Positions 1-6,915 of a stretch of 64,000 bases of DNA are shown piece after piece; positions within the stretch are counted from its first letter, which is position 1, and every line of letters begins with the position of its first letter. The position numbers and the translations under genes are program-made. Below the pieces are notes generated by a model. The model saw only the letters and a program-made list of their open reading frames with translations, searched no databases and had not been told where the DNA came from. The stretch comes from Saccharothrix sp. ALI-22-I (GTDB lineage: Bacteria > Actinomycetota > Actinomycetes > Mycobacteriales > Pseudonocardiaceae): positions 434,001-498,000 of the forward strand of contig NZ_MTQP01000067.1 in assembly GCF_001984175.1 (NCBI RefSeq). The letters are read 5' to 3'.

Positions 1-959
1 ACGACTTCGGCCGCCGCGTGCGATGAGATCACGGCGAGCGGCAGCCCGAGCAGCAGCCACTGGCCGAAACCGATGCCCGCTCCGGTCGCGGTGAGCAGCA
101 GGTGGCTGGTGATCAGGTGCGCGCCGGCGCCGATCAGGGTCGCGACGGCGGAGAGCAGGATGACCGTGGGGAACAGCAGGGACAGTGCGCGAACCACTCG
201 CGGCCGGTCGGCCAGTCCTTTGGCCAGTGCGAGGAACACGGGCAGGACCAGCGCGGCGCGTCCCGAGGTGGCCGGCACCGCGAACGCGGTCAGCACGAGG
301 GCGACCGTGACCAGGTGCGCCAGTTGCCGGACGCTGCGCGCCCTGGCGACCAGACCGACCGCCACCCGCGCGGGCAGGCCTGTCGCGCCGACACCGGCCG
401 CCAGGACGAACGCGGCGATCAACAGCCAGATCGTGTCACCGCCGAGCGCGCCGAACAGCTCGTCACCACCGAGCACGCCGAGCAGGACCAGCAGCAGCGC
501 GGCGGAGAGGGCGACGTACGTGTCGTCCAGCCCGGTGAACACCCAGGCGGCGACCGCGACGGCGAACACGAGCAACGTGGCCTTGCCGTCGGCAGGCAAG
601 CCGGTGCCACCGACGAGGAGGAACAGCGCGACCGCGCCCACACCCAGCACACCGATCACGGCCTTCACCACGGCTCGCTTGCGCCCCGGCACTGCGGTCC
701 GCCTGCGCCCCGGCCGGCCCGACGCGTTCCGACCCGGCGCATTCCCGCCCGAAGCATTCCGACCCGGCGCGTCCCTGCCCGGCGCGTCCCTACCCGGCGC
801 GTCCCTACCCGGCGTGGTCAGGTTCGGCGTGTTCAGGTTCGGTGCGGTCCGGTTCGGCGTAGTCCCGGCCTGAGAGGTCCCGGCCTGAGAGGGCTTGATC
901 GGCACAGTTCTGGCCGACGTCCAGGGTGGCGTCGTGTTCCCGTCTGTCGCGACCTTCAT
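1..959 (-). CDS. DASS/SLC13-type anion transporter, C-terminus beyond window edge
   Basis: A continuous minus-strand frame runs from ATG at 959 off the left edge, giving 319 visible residues. The first ~95 residues are polar and low-complexity, with tandem PGRDA/PGRNA pentapeptides at about 49-80. Transmembrane segments start at about residue 100. The helices and the stretches GDTIWLLIAAFVLAAG and GAGAHLITSHLLLTATGAG resemble the divalent anion:sodium symporter family (SLC13), which imports dicarboxylates, sulfate or related anions across the inner membrane. The substrate cannot be read from the sequence. The long disordered N-terminal tail is unusual for the family, so a later start is possible. 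Family call is moderate; the coding frame itself is clear. Confidence 0.72.
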   Translation of the reverse strand, partial: MKVATDGNTTPPWTSARTVPIKPSQAGTSQAGTTPNRTAPNLNTPNLTTPGRDAPGRDAPGRDAPGRNASGGNAPGRNASGRPGRRRTAVPGRKRAVVKAVIGVLGVGAVALFLLVGGTGLPADGKATLLVFAVAVAAWVFTGLDDTYVALSAALLLVLLGVLGGDELFGALGGDTIWLLIAAFVLAAGVGATGLPARVAVGLVARARSVRQLAHLVTVALVLTAFAVPATSGRAALVLPVFLALAKGLADRPRVVRALSLLFPTVILLSAVATLIGAGAHLITSHLLLTATGAGIGFGQWLLLGLPLAVISSHAAAEV

Positions 960-1059
960 GACGACCAGCCTGTGGCCGGCGGCTGAACGATCCGTGAGCG
1001 CTTGATGAAACTGCCCTCATGTGTGGACGGGTCGCCCGACCGCAGTGGTCTTGCCGGGA

Positions 1060-1725
1060 TCAGACCCCGAGGCGGTAGCCCATCCCCCGCACCGTCTGGA
1101 TCCGGTCGTTGCCGATCTTGCGGCGCAACGCCCGCACGTACACGTCGACCACGTTCGAACCCGGATCGAAGTCGTAGCCCCAGACGTGCGAGAGCATCTG
1201 CTCCCTGGACAGCACCTGGCCGGGATGCCGCAGGAACAGTTCCAGCAAGGCGAACTCCCTGGCCGTCAGGTCGACGACGGCATCGGGCAGTCGGGCCCGT
1301 CGGGTGCGCAGGTCGAGTGACAGCTCGTCGTGCCGCAGCACGGTCACCTCGGGTGCCCGGTCCGCCGGCCGCAGTCGCAGCCGGACCCTGGCGAGCAGCT
1401 CCTCGAACCGGAACGGCTTGGTCATGTAGTCGTCCGCGCCGCCCTCCAGGCCGGCGACCGTGTCGTGCACCGAGTCCCGGGCGGTCAGGATGACCACCGG
1501 CGTGGCCACCTTGGCCTCGCGCAGGGCGCGCAGCACGGCGAACCCGTCCCGGCCCGGCAACCCGAGGTCCAGCACGACCAGGTCGAAGTCACCGGTCAGC
1601 GCCCAGGCCAGCGCCGTGTCGCCGTCCCCGACCACGCTGGTGGTGAACCCGTTGGCGCGCAGCCCTTTCTCCACGAACGACGCGATGCGCTGCTCGTCCT
1701 CGACGATCAGTATCCGGCCGCTCAT
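1060..1725 (-). CDS. OmpR/PhoB-family response regulator
   Basis: 221 residues. The receiver domain (about 1-115) carries the acidic pocket in LIVEDEQ, phospho-acceptor D53 in VVLDLGLPG, the Thr of ILTAR and the Lys of MTKPF. A winged-helix DNA-binding domain follows, ending NDRIQTVRGMGYRLGV as is typical of the OmpR class. The ATG at 1725 overlaps the stop of the upstream histidine kinase (ATGA), so the two are translationally coupled and form a two-component system. The stimulus and target genes are not evident. Confidence 0.95.
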   Translation of the reverse strand: MSGRILIVEDEQRIASFVEKGLRANGFTTSVVGDGDTALAWALTGDFDLVVLDLGLPGRDGFAVLRALREAKVATPVVILTARDSVHDTVAGLEGGADDYMTKPFRFEELLARVRLRLRPADRAPEVTVLRHDELSLDLRTRRARLPDAVVDLTAREFALLELFLRHPGQVLSREQMLSHVWGYDFDPGSNVVDVYVRALRRKIGNDRIQTVRGMGYRLGV

Positions 1726-3182
1726 CCCACACCACCCTCCACAGCAGACGGTCCGGTCGGCAGTTCGATGCCCACGGTGGTGCCCTTTCCCGGTGAGGAG
1801 AGCACCTTCACCGTGCCCCGGTGCCCTTCGGCGATGGCCTTCACGATCGCCAGCCCCAGCCCGGCGCCGCCCCGGTCGGCGGGCCTGCTCGAACCCCTGG
1901 CGAACCGCTCGAAGATCCGCTCCAGGTCGGCGGGCACGATGCCGTGGCCGTCGTCGCTGATCCACAGGGACACCGCTCCGTCCCCCAACGCCGAACCGAG
2001 ACGGATCTCGTCACCCGCGGAGGTGTGCTGCACCGCGTTCTGGGCCAGTTGCACGACCGCCTGGGTCACCCGCTGCGGATCGAGCCGCACTGTTCCCTCC
2101 CCCAACGCCTCCAGCACCCACCTGCGCGGGCCCAATGCCCGGACCTTGGCGTCGATGTCGCTGGTCAGCTCCGCGAGGGACACCGGTTCCGGGCGCAGGA
2201 AGTCCGGCCGCTGCGCCTTGGCCAACAACAGCAGGTCCTCCACGATGCGGCTCATCCGGTCCAGTTCGTCGGTGCACAGCCGAACCACCTCGGCCCGTTC
2301 CACCGGGTCGTCCCCCATCACTTCCAGGTGCCCGCGCACGATCGTGATGGGGGTGCGCAGTTCGTGGCTCGCGTCGTCGATGAACTCTCGCTGCGCCCGG
2401 AACGCCTGTTCCAGCCGGTCGAGCATGGCGTTGAACTGCTCGGCCAACGCTGCGATGTCGTCCCGGCCGTGCACCGGGATGCGGCGCCTCAGGTCCTCCT
2501 CGCCGATCTGCGCCGCGGCCGACCGGACCATCCGCAACGGCGCCAGGATCTCGCCCGCGACCAGCCACGCCACCACGGCCGCGACCACCAGTCCCACCGC
2601 GCTGACCAGCACCATCAGGTCGATGGTCTGGCGGTCCTGCGCGCCGAGCCCGGTCAGGAAGTAGCCGGTGACGAACCACCCGCCCGCGCCGTCGCCCGTC
2701 CCCTCCCGCGGCAGGGCGTGCACCTTGCCCCAGCGGAACGGCCCGGCCGGGGTGTCCGCCTCGCCGTAGGGCGTCGGGGAGGCGACGATCCGCCGCAGCA
2801 GGGCGTCGTCGGCGCCGATGTCGTACGGTGGTTCGCCCTGACGCAGCGCGCGCAGCCGGTCACCGGTCTCGGTGATCCCGAGGTGCACCTCGAACGCGTC
2901 GGGGTACTGGGCCCGGAGATGGGCCTCCAGCAGTTGGTGCGGGTCGCTGATCGGCTGTCCGGTGGACGGGTCCTTCGCCACGCCGGCGAAGTTGCCGAAC
3001 TCGCCCGCCTCCTGCTCGATCGCCCTGGCCACCCGGTCGTCCATGCCGGAGGCGAGCAGCTGCCAGACCACGAGCACGACGGTGGTCAGCACGAGGACCA
3101 TCAGGCCGAGCATCCACGCCATGATCTTCACCCTGGCCGGGATGCGGGTGCCCCGCACGGGATCAGTCGTCGTCATCGTCAT
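1722..3182 (-). CDS. Membrane sensor histidine kinase
   Basis: 486 residues. One membrane helix at about 20-42, an extracytoplasmic sensor region of about 130 residues, a second helix at about 185-207, HAMP, a HisKA domain with phospho-accepting H273 in SHELRTPITI, and a HATPase_c domain (N box VVQLAQNAVQH, G boxes SDDGHGI and GGAGLGLAIV). It autophosphorylates and passes phosphate to the response regulator with which its stop codon overlaps. Its 5' end overlaps the 3' end of the small Asp-tailed membrane protein by 20 bp, so all three are likely co-transcribed. The sensor domain is not a family I recognise. Confidence 0.95.
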   Translation of the reverse strand: MTMTTTDPVRGTRIPARVKIMAWMLGLMVLVLTTVVLVVWQLLASGMDDRVARAIEQEAGEFGNFAGVAKDPSTGQPISDPHQLLEAHLRAQYPDAFEVHLGITETGDRLRALRQGEPPYDIGADDALLRRIVASPTPYGEADTPAGPFRWGKVHALPREGTGDGAGGWFVTGYFLTGLGAQDRQTIDLMVLVSAVGLVVAAVVAWLVAGEILAPLRMVRSAAAQIGEEDLRRRIPVHGRDDIAALAEQFNAMLDRLEQAFRAQREFIDDASHELRTPITIVRGHLEVMGDDPVERAEVVRLCTDELDRMSRIVEDLLLLAKAQRPDFLRPEPVSLAELTSDIDAKVRALGPRRWVLEALGEGTVRLDPQRVTQAVVQLAQNAVQHTSAGDEIRLGSALGDGAVSLWISDDGHGIVPADLERIFERFARGSSRPADRGGAGLGLAIVKAIAEGHRGTVKVLSSPGKGTTVGIELPTGPSAVEGGVG

Positions 3183-3453
3183 CGTCTCCGACCGGCGGTG
3201 GCGGGGGTACTACCGTGGTCAGGGGCGCTTGCGGTGGCGGTTCCTGGGTGGCCGGTGGCGGCGATGTGGTCGGCGCCGACGACGTGGTCGCACTGGGCGG
3301 CGGGGCGGACTCGCCGATCGTCACCTCGGCGGGCATCCGGGGCGGCTCGGCCTGTCCGGCGAGCGTGAAGACGACGAAGACCGCGGCGAACAGGGCCGCC
3401 GCTGCCGCGAGCAGAGCTGCGGTGCGCCGCGAGGGGATCACGCGTCCGAGCAT
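3163..3453 (-). CDS. Small single-pass membrane protein with Pro-rich stalk and poly-Asp tail
   Basis: 96 residues from ATG 3453 (MLGRVIPSRRTAALLAA), chosen because a GGAG lies about 9 nt upstream; an ATG at 3477 is in frame but lacks a ribosome site. Layout: short basic N-terminus, one hydrophobic helix at about 10-32, then a Pro/Thr/Ser-rich stretch that should be extracytoplasmic, ending in seven consecutive Asp residues. The last 20 bp overlap the histidine kinase start, which argues for a shared mRNA. No known domain. The acidic tail could bind cations or meet the kinase sensor domain outside the cell; that is inference only. Confidence 0.7.
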   Translation of the reverse strand: MLGRVIPSRRTAALLAAAAALFAAVFVVFTLAGQAEPPRMPAEVTIGESAPPPSATTSSAPTTSPPPATQEPPPQAPLTTVVPPPPPVGDDDDDDD

Positions 3454-3538
3454 CGTCGTCGACTCCGGCGGAACCATGAAACGACCATGAGGATTTCTTC
3501 ATGGAACGACGCGGCGGCCCGTCGACCGCCCGCGGCCC

Positions 3539-4405
3539 TCATGCGCCGGTCGACGGGCCGTCGACCGGGATGGTGTCCAGCACCGACTCCGCGATCGACC
3601 GGGCCGGCTCGCGGTAGGCCTCGGCGAGGCCGTGGAAGACCTGTTCGGCGCGGATCGCGGGCCAGTCGGCGGGCAGGTGCTCGGCGGGCAGCCGGGGGTC
3701 CTGCCGGACCAGTTGCAGCCATTCGGTGTGCAGCAGCAGTTGCCGGGCCAGGTCGTCCGGGGCGTCGGGCAACGGGAACTCGCCGTCCCAGCGGCGCAGG
3801 AACGCGTGGTAGCGCTCCGCGATCGCGGGCACGTCGAACGCGGCGTGCACGATCTGGTCGGCCTCGGTCGGCTTGGCCGTGTGCGCGGTGAACACGTTGA
3901 GGTGGTCGTTGAGGTCGAGGTCGTCGACCAGGTTGGGCACGTCCACCACGCCGGGGGCGACCCACAGGCCGTTCTGCAACGGGCCGAACCCGCCCCAGAC
4001 CAGACGGGAGCGCAGGTCGTGCCGCTGGCTGCGCCAGGATTCGGGCAGGGAGAACCCGACCATCGTCCAGGTGCCGTCCCAGTCGCTGTTGACCGCGCCG
4101 CTGTACCAGACCCGGTGCTCGCCGTCGTCCAGCACGGCCGCCGAGCGTGCGGTCAGGCCGAAGTACATCCGCCTGCCGTTGCGGTGCCGCACCAGGAGGT
4201 CCCGCTTGACCATCCGGGTCAACGTCGAGCGGACCGCCTCCTCGGAGACGCCGATCCGGGCGAACACGTCGATCACGCTGCCGGAGAACACCGCGATGCC
4301 CCGGTTGAGCACGTGAACGCCCAGGAAACTGAGCATGAGCGACTGCGGCCGCGCCGACGCCTCCTGCCCGGCACCCCGGACCGGCGGATCGTCGTGCGAG
4401 GTCAC
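3539..4405 (-). CDS. PaaX-family transcriptional regulator
   Basis: 288 residues. The N-terminal winged helix (SLMLSFLGVHVLNRGIAVFS, then VSEEAVRSTLTRMVKRDLL) and the C-terminal ligand/dimer domain match the PaaX family, regulators that usually sense aryl-CoA thioesters in aromatic catabolism. GTG 4405 is preferred because TACGCT sits 6-7 nt upstream, fitting a leaderless transcript; a longer frame to ATG 4468 would run into the control region. The gene is divergent from the Rieske oxygenase cluster, with an inverted repeat at 4458-4497 between them, so it probably controls that cluster. Confidence 0.9.
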   Translation of the reverse strand: MTSHDDPPVRGAGQEASARPQSLMLSFLGVHVLNRGIAVFSGSVIDVFARIGVSEEAVRSTLTRMVKRDLLVRHRNGRRMYFGLTARSAAVLDDGEHRVWYSGAVNSDWDGTWTMVGFSLPESWRSQRHDLRSRLVWGGFGPLQNGLWVAPGVVDVPNLVDDLDLNDHLNVFTAHTAKPTEADQIVHAAFDVPAIAERYHAFLRRWDGEFPLPDAPDDLARQLLLHTEWLQLVRQDPRLPAEHLPADWPAIRAEQVFHGLAEAYREPARSIAESVLDTIPVDGPSTGA

Positions 4406-4457
4406 CGGGCTAGCGTAACCGGAGCCGTTCACGGGCGTCCTCCTTCGTCGAGACGAT

Positions 4458-4497
4458 GTTAGGCACATTCTTGACGGCCGACACGTAGGAGCCTAAC
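4458..4497 (+). promoter_or_regulatory. Rieske-oxygenase promoter with GTTAGGC/GCCTAAC operator
   Basis: A perfect inverted repeat GTTAGGC (4458-4464) and GCCTAAC (4491-4497), with centres 33 bp apart (about three helical turns), brackets a sigma-70-like promoter: TTGACG at 4471-4476, a 17-bp spacer and TAACTT at 4494-4499. The right arm overlaps the -10 box, as expected for a repressor site. The divergent PaaX gene is the obvious candidate binder. The oxygenase start at 4542 has GGAGG about 11 nt upstream. Confidence 0.55.
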
Positions 4498-4541
4498 TTC
4501 GACGGATACCCCACCTCGCCACACCTGGAGGTAACAGAGTC

Positions 4542-5597
4542 ATGACGTTCGCACGCAACCAGTGGTACGTGGCGGCCTACGGCCACGAGATCGGGCGCGA
4601 GCTGTTCGGCAGGACGATCCTCGGCGAGCCTCTGGTGTTCTACCGCAGTGAGGAGACGGGCGAGGTCGTGGCGCTGGCCGACCGGTGCGTGCACCGGCGC
4701 TACCCGCTGTCGGAGAGCAGGCTCGAAGGCGACACGATCGTCTGCGGCTACCACGGCTTCACCTACGACAAGACCGGCACCTGCGTGTTCGTACCGGGGC
4801 AGGCACGGATTCCGCGCACCGCCCGGGTGGCGTCGTACCCGGTGGTCGAGCAGGACACGTTCGTCTGGGTGTGGATCGGCGAGCGCGACAAGGCCGACGA
4901 GGCGCTGATCCCCCGGGCGCCCTGGCTGGCCGACCCCGCGTACACCACGGTGTGCGGGATGGAGCCGCTGGCCGCGCGGTACGAGCTGCTGGTGGACAAC
5001 CTGATGGACCTGTCGCACGAGACCTACCTGCACGGCGGCTACATCGGCACGCCCGAGGTGGCGAACACGCCGATCACCACCGAGGTGGACGAGGACAACA
5101 AGGTCATCTACGTGAGCAGGCACATGGCCGACGCCGCCTGCCCGCCGTTCTACTCCAAGTCCACCGGCATCGAGGGCCGGATCACCCGGTGGCAGGACAT
5201 CGAGTACCACCCGCCGTGCCTGTACCTGCTGCACAGCCGGATCGCGCCGGTCGGCGTGCTGCCCAACGAGGACGGCACGGACCCGGACGCCTTCCACGTC
5301 GAGGTCGTCTACGCCATCACCCCGGAGACCGAGCACAGCACCCACGACTTCTGGGCCGTGGCGCGGGACTTCGCCCTCGGCGACCAGGAGGTGTCGGACT
5401 TCCTGCGCGAGAACAACCGCACGGTGGTGATGCAGGACGTCGTCGCGCTGGACATCCTGGAGCAGGTGATCCAGAAGGAGCCCGCCGACTACCAGGAGCT
5501 GTCGGTCAACATCGACACGGGCGGCCTGGCGGCGCGGCGCATCCTCAAGCGCATGGCGGCCGAGTCCGACGAGCCGGTGAAGGCGGCCAGGGCATGA
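4542..5597 (+). CDS. vanA: Aromatic ring/O-demethylating Rieske oxygenase, VanA-like
   Basis: 351 residues. An N-terminal Rieske [2Fe-2S] domain has C49-x-H51 and C68-x2-H71 (CVHRRYPL and CGYHG). A catalytic domain carries the mononuclear-iron region NLMDLSHETYLHGG. Overall it matches vanillate O-demethylase oxygenase subunits, which convert vanillate to protocatechuate plus formaldehyde using electrons from a VanB-type reductase. That reductase lies two genes downstream. The exact methoxy-aromatic substrate is inferred from family resemblance. The divergent PaaX regulator, and the small gene inserted before the reductase, distinguish this cluster from the common vanAB layout. Confidence 0.88.
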   Translation: MTFARNQWYVAAYGHEIGRELFGRTILGEPLVFYRSEETGEVVALADRCVHRRYPLSESRLEGDTIVCGYHGFTYDKTGTCVFVPGQARIPRTARVASYPVVEQDTFVWVWIGERDKADEALIPRAPWLADPAYTTVCGMEPLAARYELLVDNLMDLSHETYLHGGYIGTPEVANTPITTEVDEDNKVIYVSRHMADAACPPFYSKSTGIEGRITRWQDIEYHPPCLYLLHSRIAPVGVLPNEDGTDPDAFHVEVVYAITPETEHSTHDFWAVARDFALGDQEVSDFLRENNRTVVMQDVVALDILEQVIQKEPADYQELSVNIDTGGLAARRILKRMAAESDEPVKAARA

Positions 5598-5860
5598 ATG
5601 ACCGGGTCGCGATGCTGCGCGGCAACACGGTCTACCGGATCCACTGGGAACTCGGCACGGACGTGTTGATCGGCGTGTGCCATTGCGGCGCGGAGCACGA
5701 GTCGGAAGACCCGATCGAGCTGTGGGAGTGGCTGCTGGCCCACCCGGAGGGCCACGAACCACCGGCCGCCGACCGGCAGCCCGACCAGCCTCCCGCCGAT
5801 CAACCTCCCGCCGACCGTGAGCCCGTTGTCGACCGGCAGCCCGTCGGGGCCCAGGCCTGA
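5594..5860 (+). CDS. Small CxC-motif protein between oxygenase and reductase genes
   Basis: 88 residues. The ATG at 5594 overlaps the oxygenase stop (ATGA) and the gene ends 12 bp before the reductase start, so it is inside the operon. The first ~55 residues look folded (TVYRIHWELG..., then CHCGAEHESEDPIELWEWL and HPEGH). The CxC plus His residues could form a metal site. The remaining ~30 residues are a low-complexity tail built from PADRQP/DQPPAD-like repeats. I do not recognise the family. The position suggests a role with the Rieske system, for example as an assembly or electron-transfer accessory, but this is inference. Confidence 0.72.
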   Translation: MNDRVAMLRGNTVYRIHWELGTDVLIGVCHCGAEHESEDPIELWEWLLAHPEGHEPPAADRQPDQPPADQPPADREPVVDRQPVGAQA

Positions 5861-5872
5861 GGAGAAGTGCGG

Positions 5873-6835
5873 ATGACCACGTTCACCGAGCCGCGCGCCG
5901 TGGTGGAGTTCGACGTCCTGCTGGAGCACAAGGAGGTCGTGGCCGACGGCGTGGTGCGGCTGACGCTGCGCCACCCCGACGGCGAGCCGTTGCCCGCCTG
6001 GGAGCCCGGCGCCCACCTCGACCTGGTGCTGGGGCCTGATCTCGTGCGGCAGTACTCGCTGTGCGGCGATCCGGCGGACCGTTCGGTGTTCGAGGTGGCC
6101 GTGCTGCACGAGCCGGCGGGCCGCGGTGGCTCCCGGCACGTGCACGAACAGCTCGCGACGGGCAGCACGCTGCGCATTCGCGGGCCGCGCAACAACTTCC
6201 CGCTGGTGCCGGCGGAACGCTACCTGTTCATCGCGGGCGGTATCGGCATCACGCCGATCGTGCCCATGCTGGCCGCCGTCCACGAGCGTGGGGCGGACTG
6301 GCGGCTGCTGTACGGCGGGCGGACGCGTTCCTCGATGGCCTTCGTCGCGCAGTTGCGGGAGCAGTACGGCGATCGGGTGATCGTCGCGCCGCAGGACGAG
6401 ACCGGGCTGCTGGACCTCGACTCCTTCGTTTCGTCGGAGGCGCCGGAGACCGCTGTGTACTGCTGCGGGCCGGAGCCGCTGCTCACCGCCGTGGAGCAGC
6501 GGCTCCCACCCGGTCGCGCGCACGTCGAGCGCTTCACGCCCAAGGCGGGCGCCGACAGCGGTGAGCGCACGTCGTTCGAGGTGGAGCTGGCGCAATCGGG
6601 TCGGACGCTGGTCGTGCCGGAGGACAAGTCGATCCTGCACACCCTCGAAGAAGCGGGCGTCACCGTGCTGTCCTCCTGCCAGGAGGGCACCTGCGGGACG
6701 TGCGAGACGGGCGTGTTGGAAGGAGTGCCGGACCACCGGGACTCGCTGCTCAGCGAGGAGGAGAAGCAGGCCTGCGACGTGATGATGATCTGTGTGTCAC
6801 GGTCGTGCGGGCCGCGATTGGTGCTCGACCTCTGA
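5873..6835 (+). CDS. vanB: Ferredoxin-NAD(P)H oxidoreductase, VanB-like reductase of the Rieske system
   Basis: 320 residues from ATG 5873, with GGAG 8 nt upstream; GTG 5867 is too close to that site. The N-terminal flavin domain contains RQYSLCGDP, and the NAD(P)-binding domain contains FIAGGIGITPIVPM and YCCGPEPLL. The C-terminal plant-type [2Fe-2S] ferredoxin has the CxxxxCxxC pattern (CQEGTCGTC) plus a distal Cys. This domain order is the class IA phthalate dioxygenase reductase/VanB type. It passes electrons from NAD(P)H to the oxygenase encoded upstream. Confidence 0.93.
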   Translation: MTTFTEPRAVVEFDVLLEHKEVVADGVVRLTLRHPDGEPLPAWEPGAHLDLVLGPDLVRQYSLCGDPADRSVFEVAVLHEPAGRGGSRHVHEQLATGSTLRIRGPRNNFPLVPAERYLFIAGGIGITPIVPMLAAVHERGADWRLLYGGRTRSSMAFVAQLREQYGDRVIVAPQDETGLLDLDSFVSSEAPETAVYCCGPEPLLTAVEQRLPPGRAHVERFTPKAGADSGERTSFEVELAQSGRTLVVPEDKSILHTLEEAGVTVLSSCQEGTCGTCETGVLEGVPDHRDSLLSEEEKQACDVMMICVSRSCGPRLVLDL

Positions 6836-6845
6836 CCTCGTTCGC

Positions 6846-6873
6846 TTGTGCGACGCCGTTGATCCGCTACGCT
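6846..6873 (+). promoter_or_regulatory. Candidate promoter of the GH5 gene
   Basis: TTGTGC (6846-6851), a 16-bp spacer and TACGCT (6868-6873) lie 43 bp before the GH5 start. They suggest this gene has its own promoter rather than relying only on read-through from the oxygenase operon. Consensus match is moderate. Confidence 0.35.
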
Positions 6874-6915
6874 GAACGTGAAACGTCTTCATCTTCGGCG
6901 GAGTGAGAGGCGGAC

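Noticed and set aside
4405-4468. Longer PaaX protein starting at ATG 4468
   Set aside because: It would place coding sequence over the inverted repeat at 4458-4497, and the added residues are not family-like.
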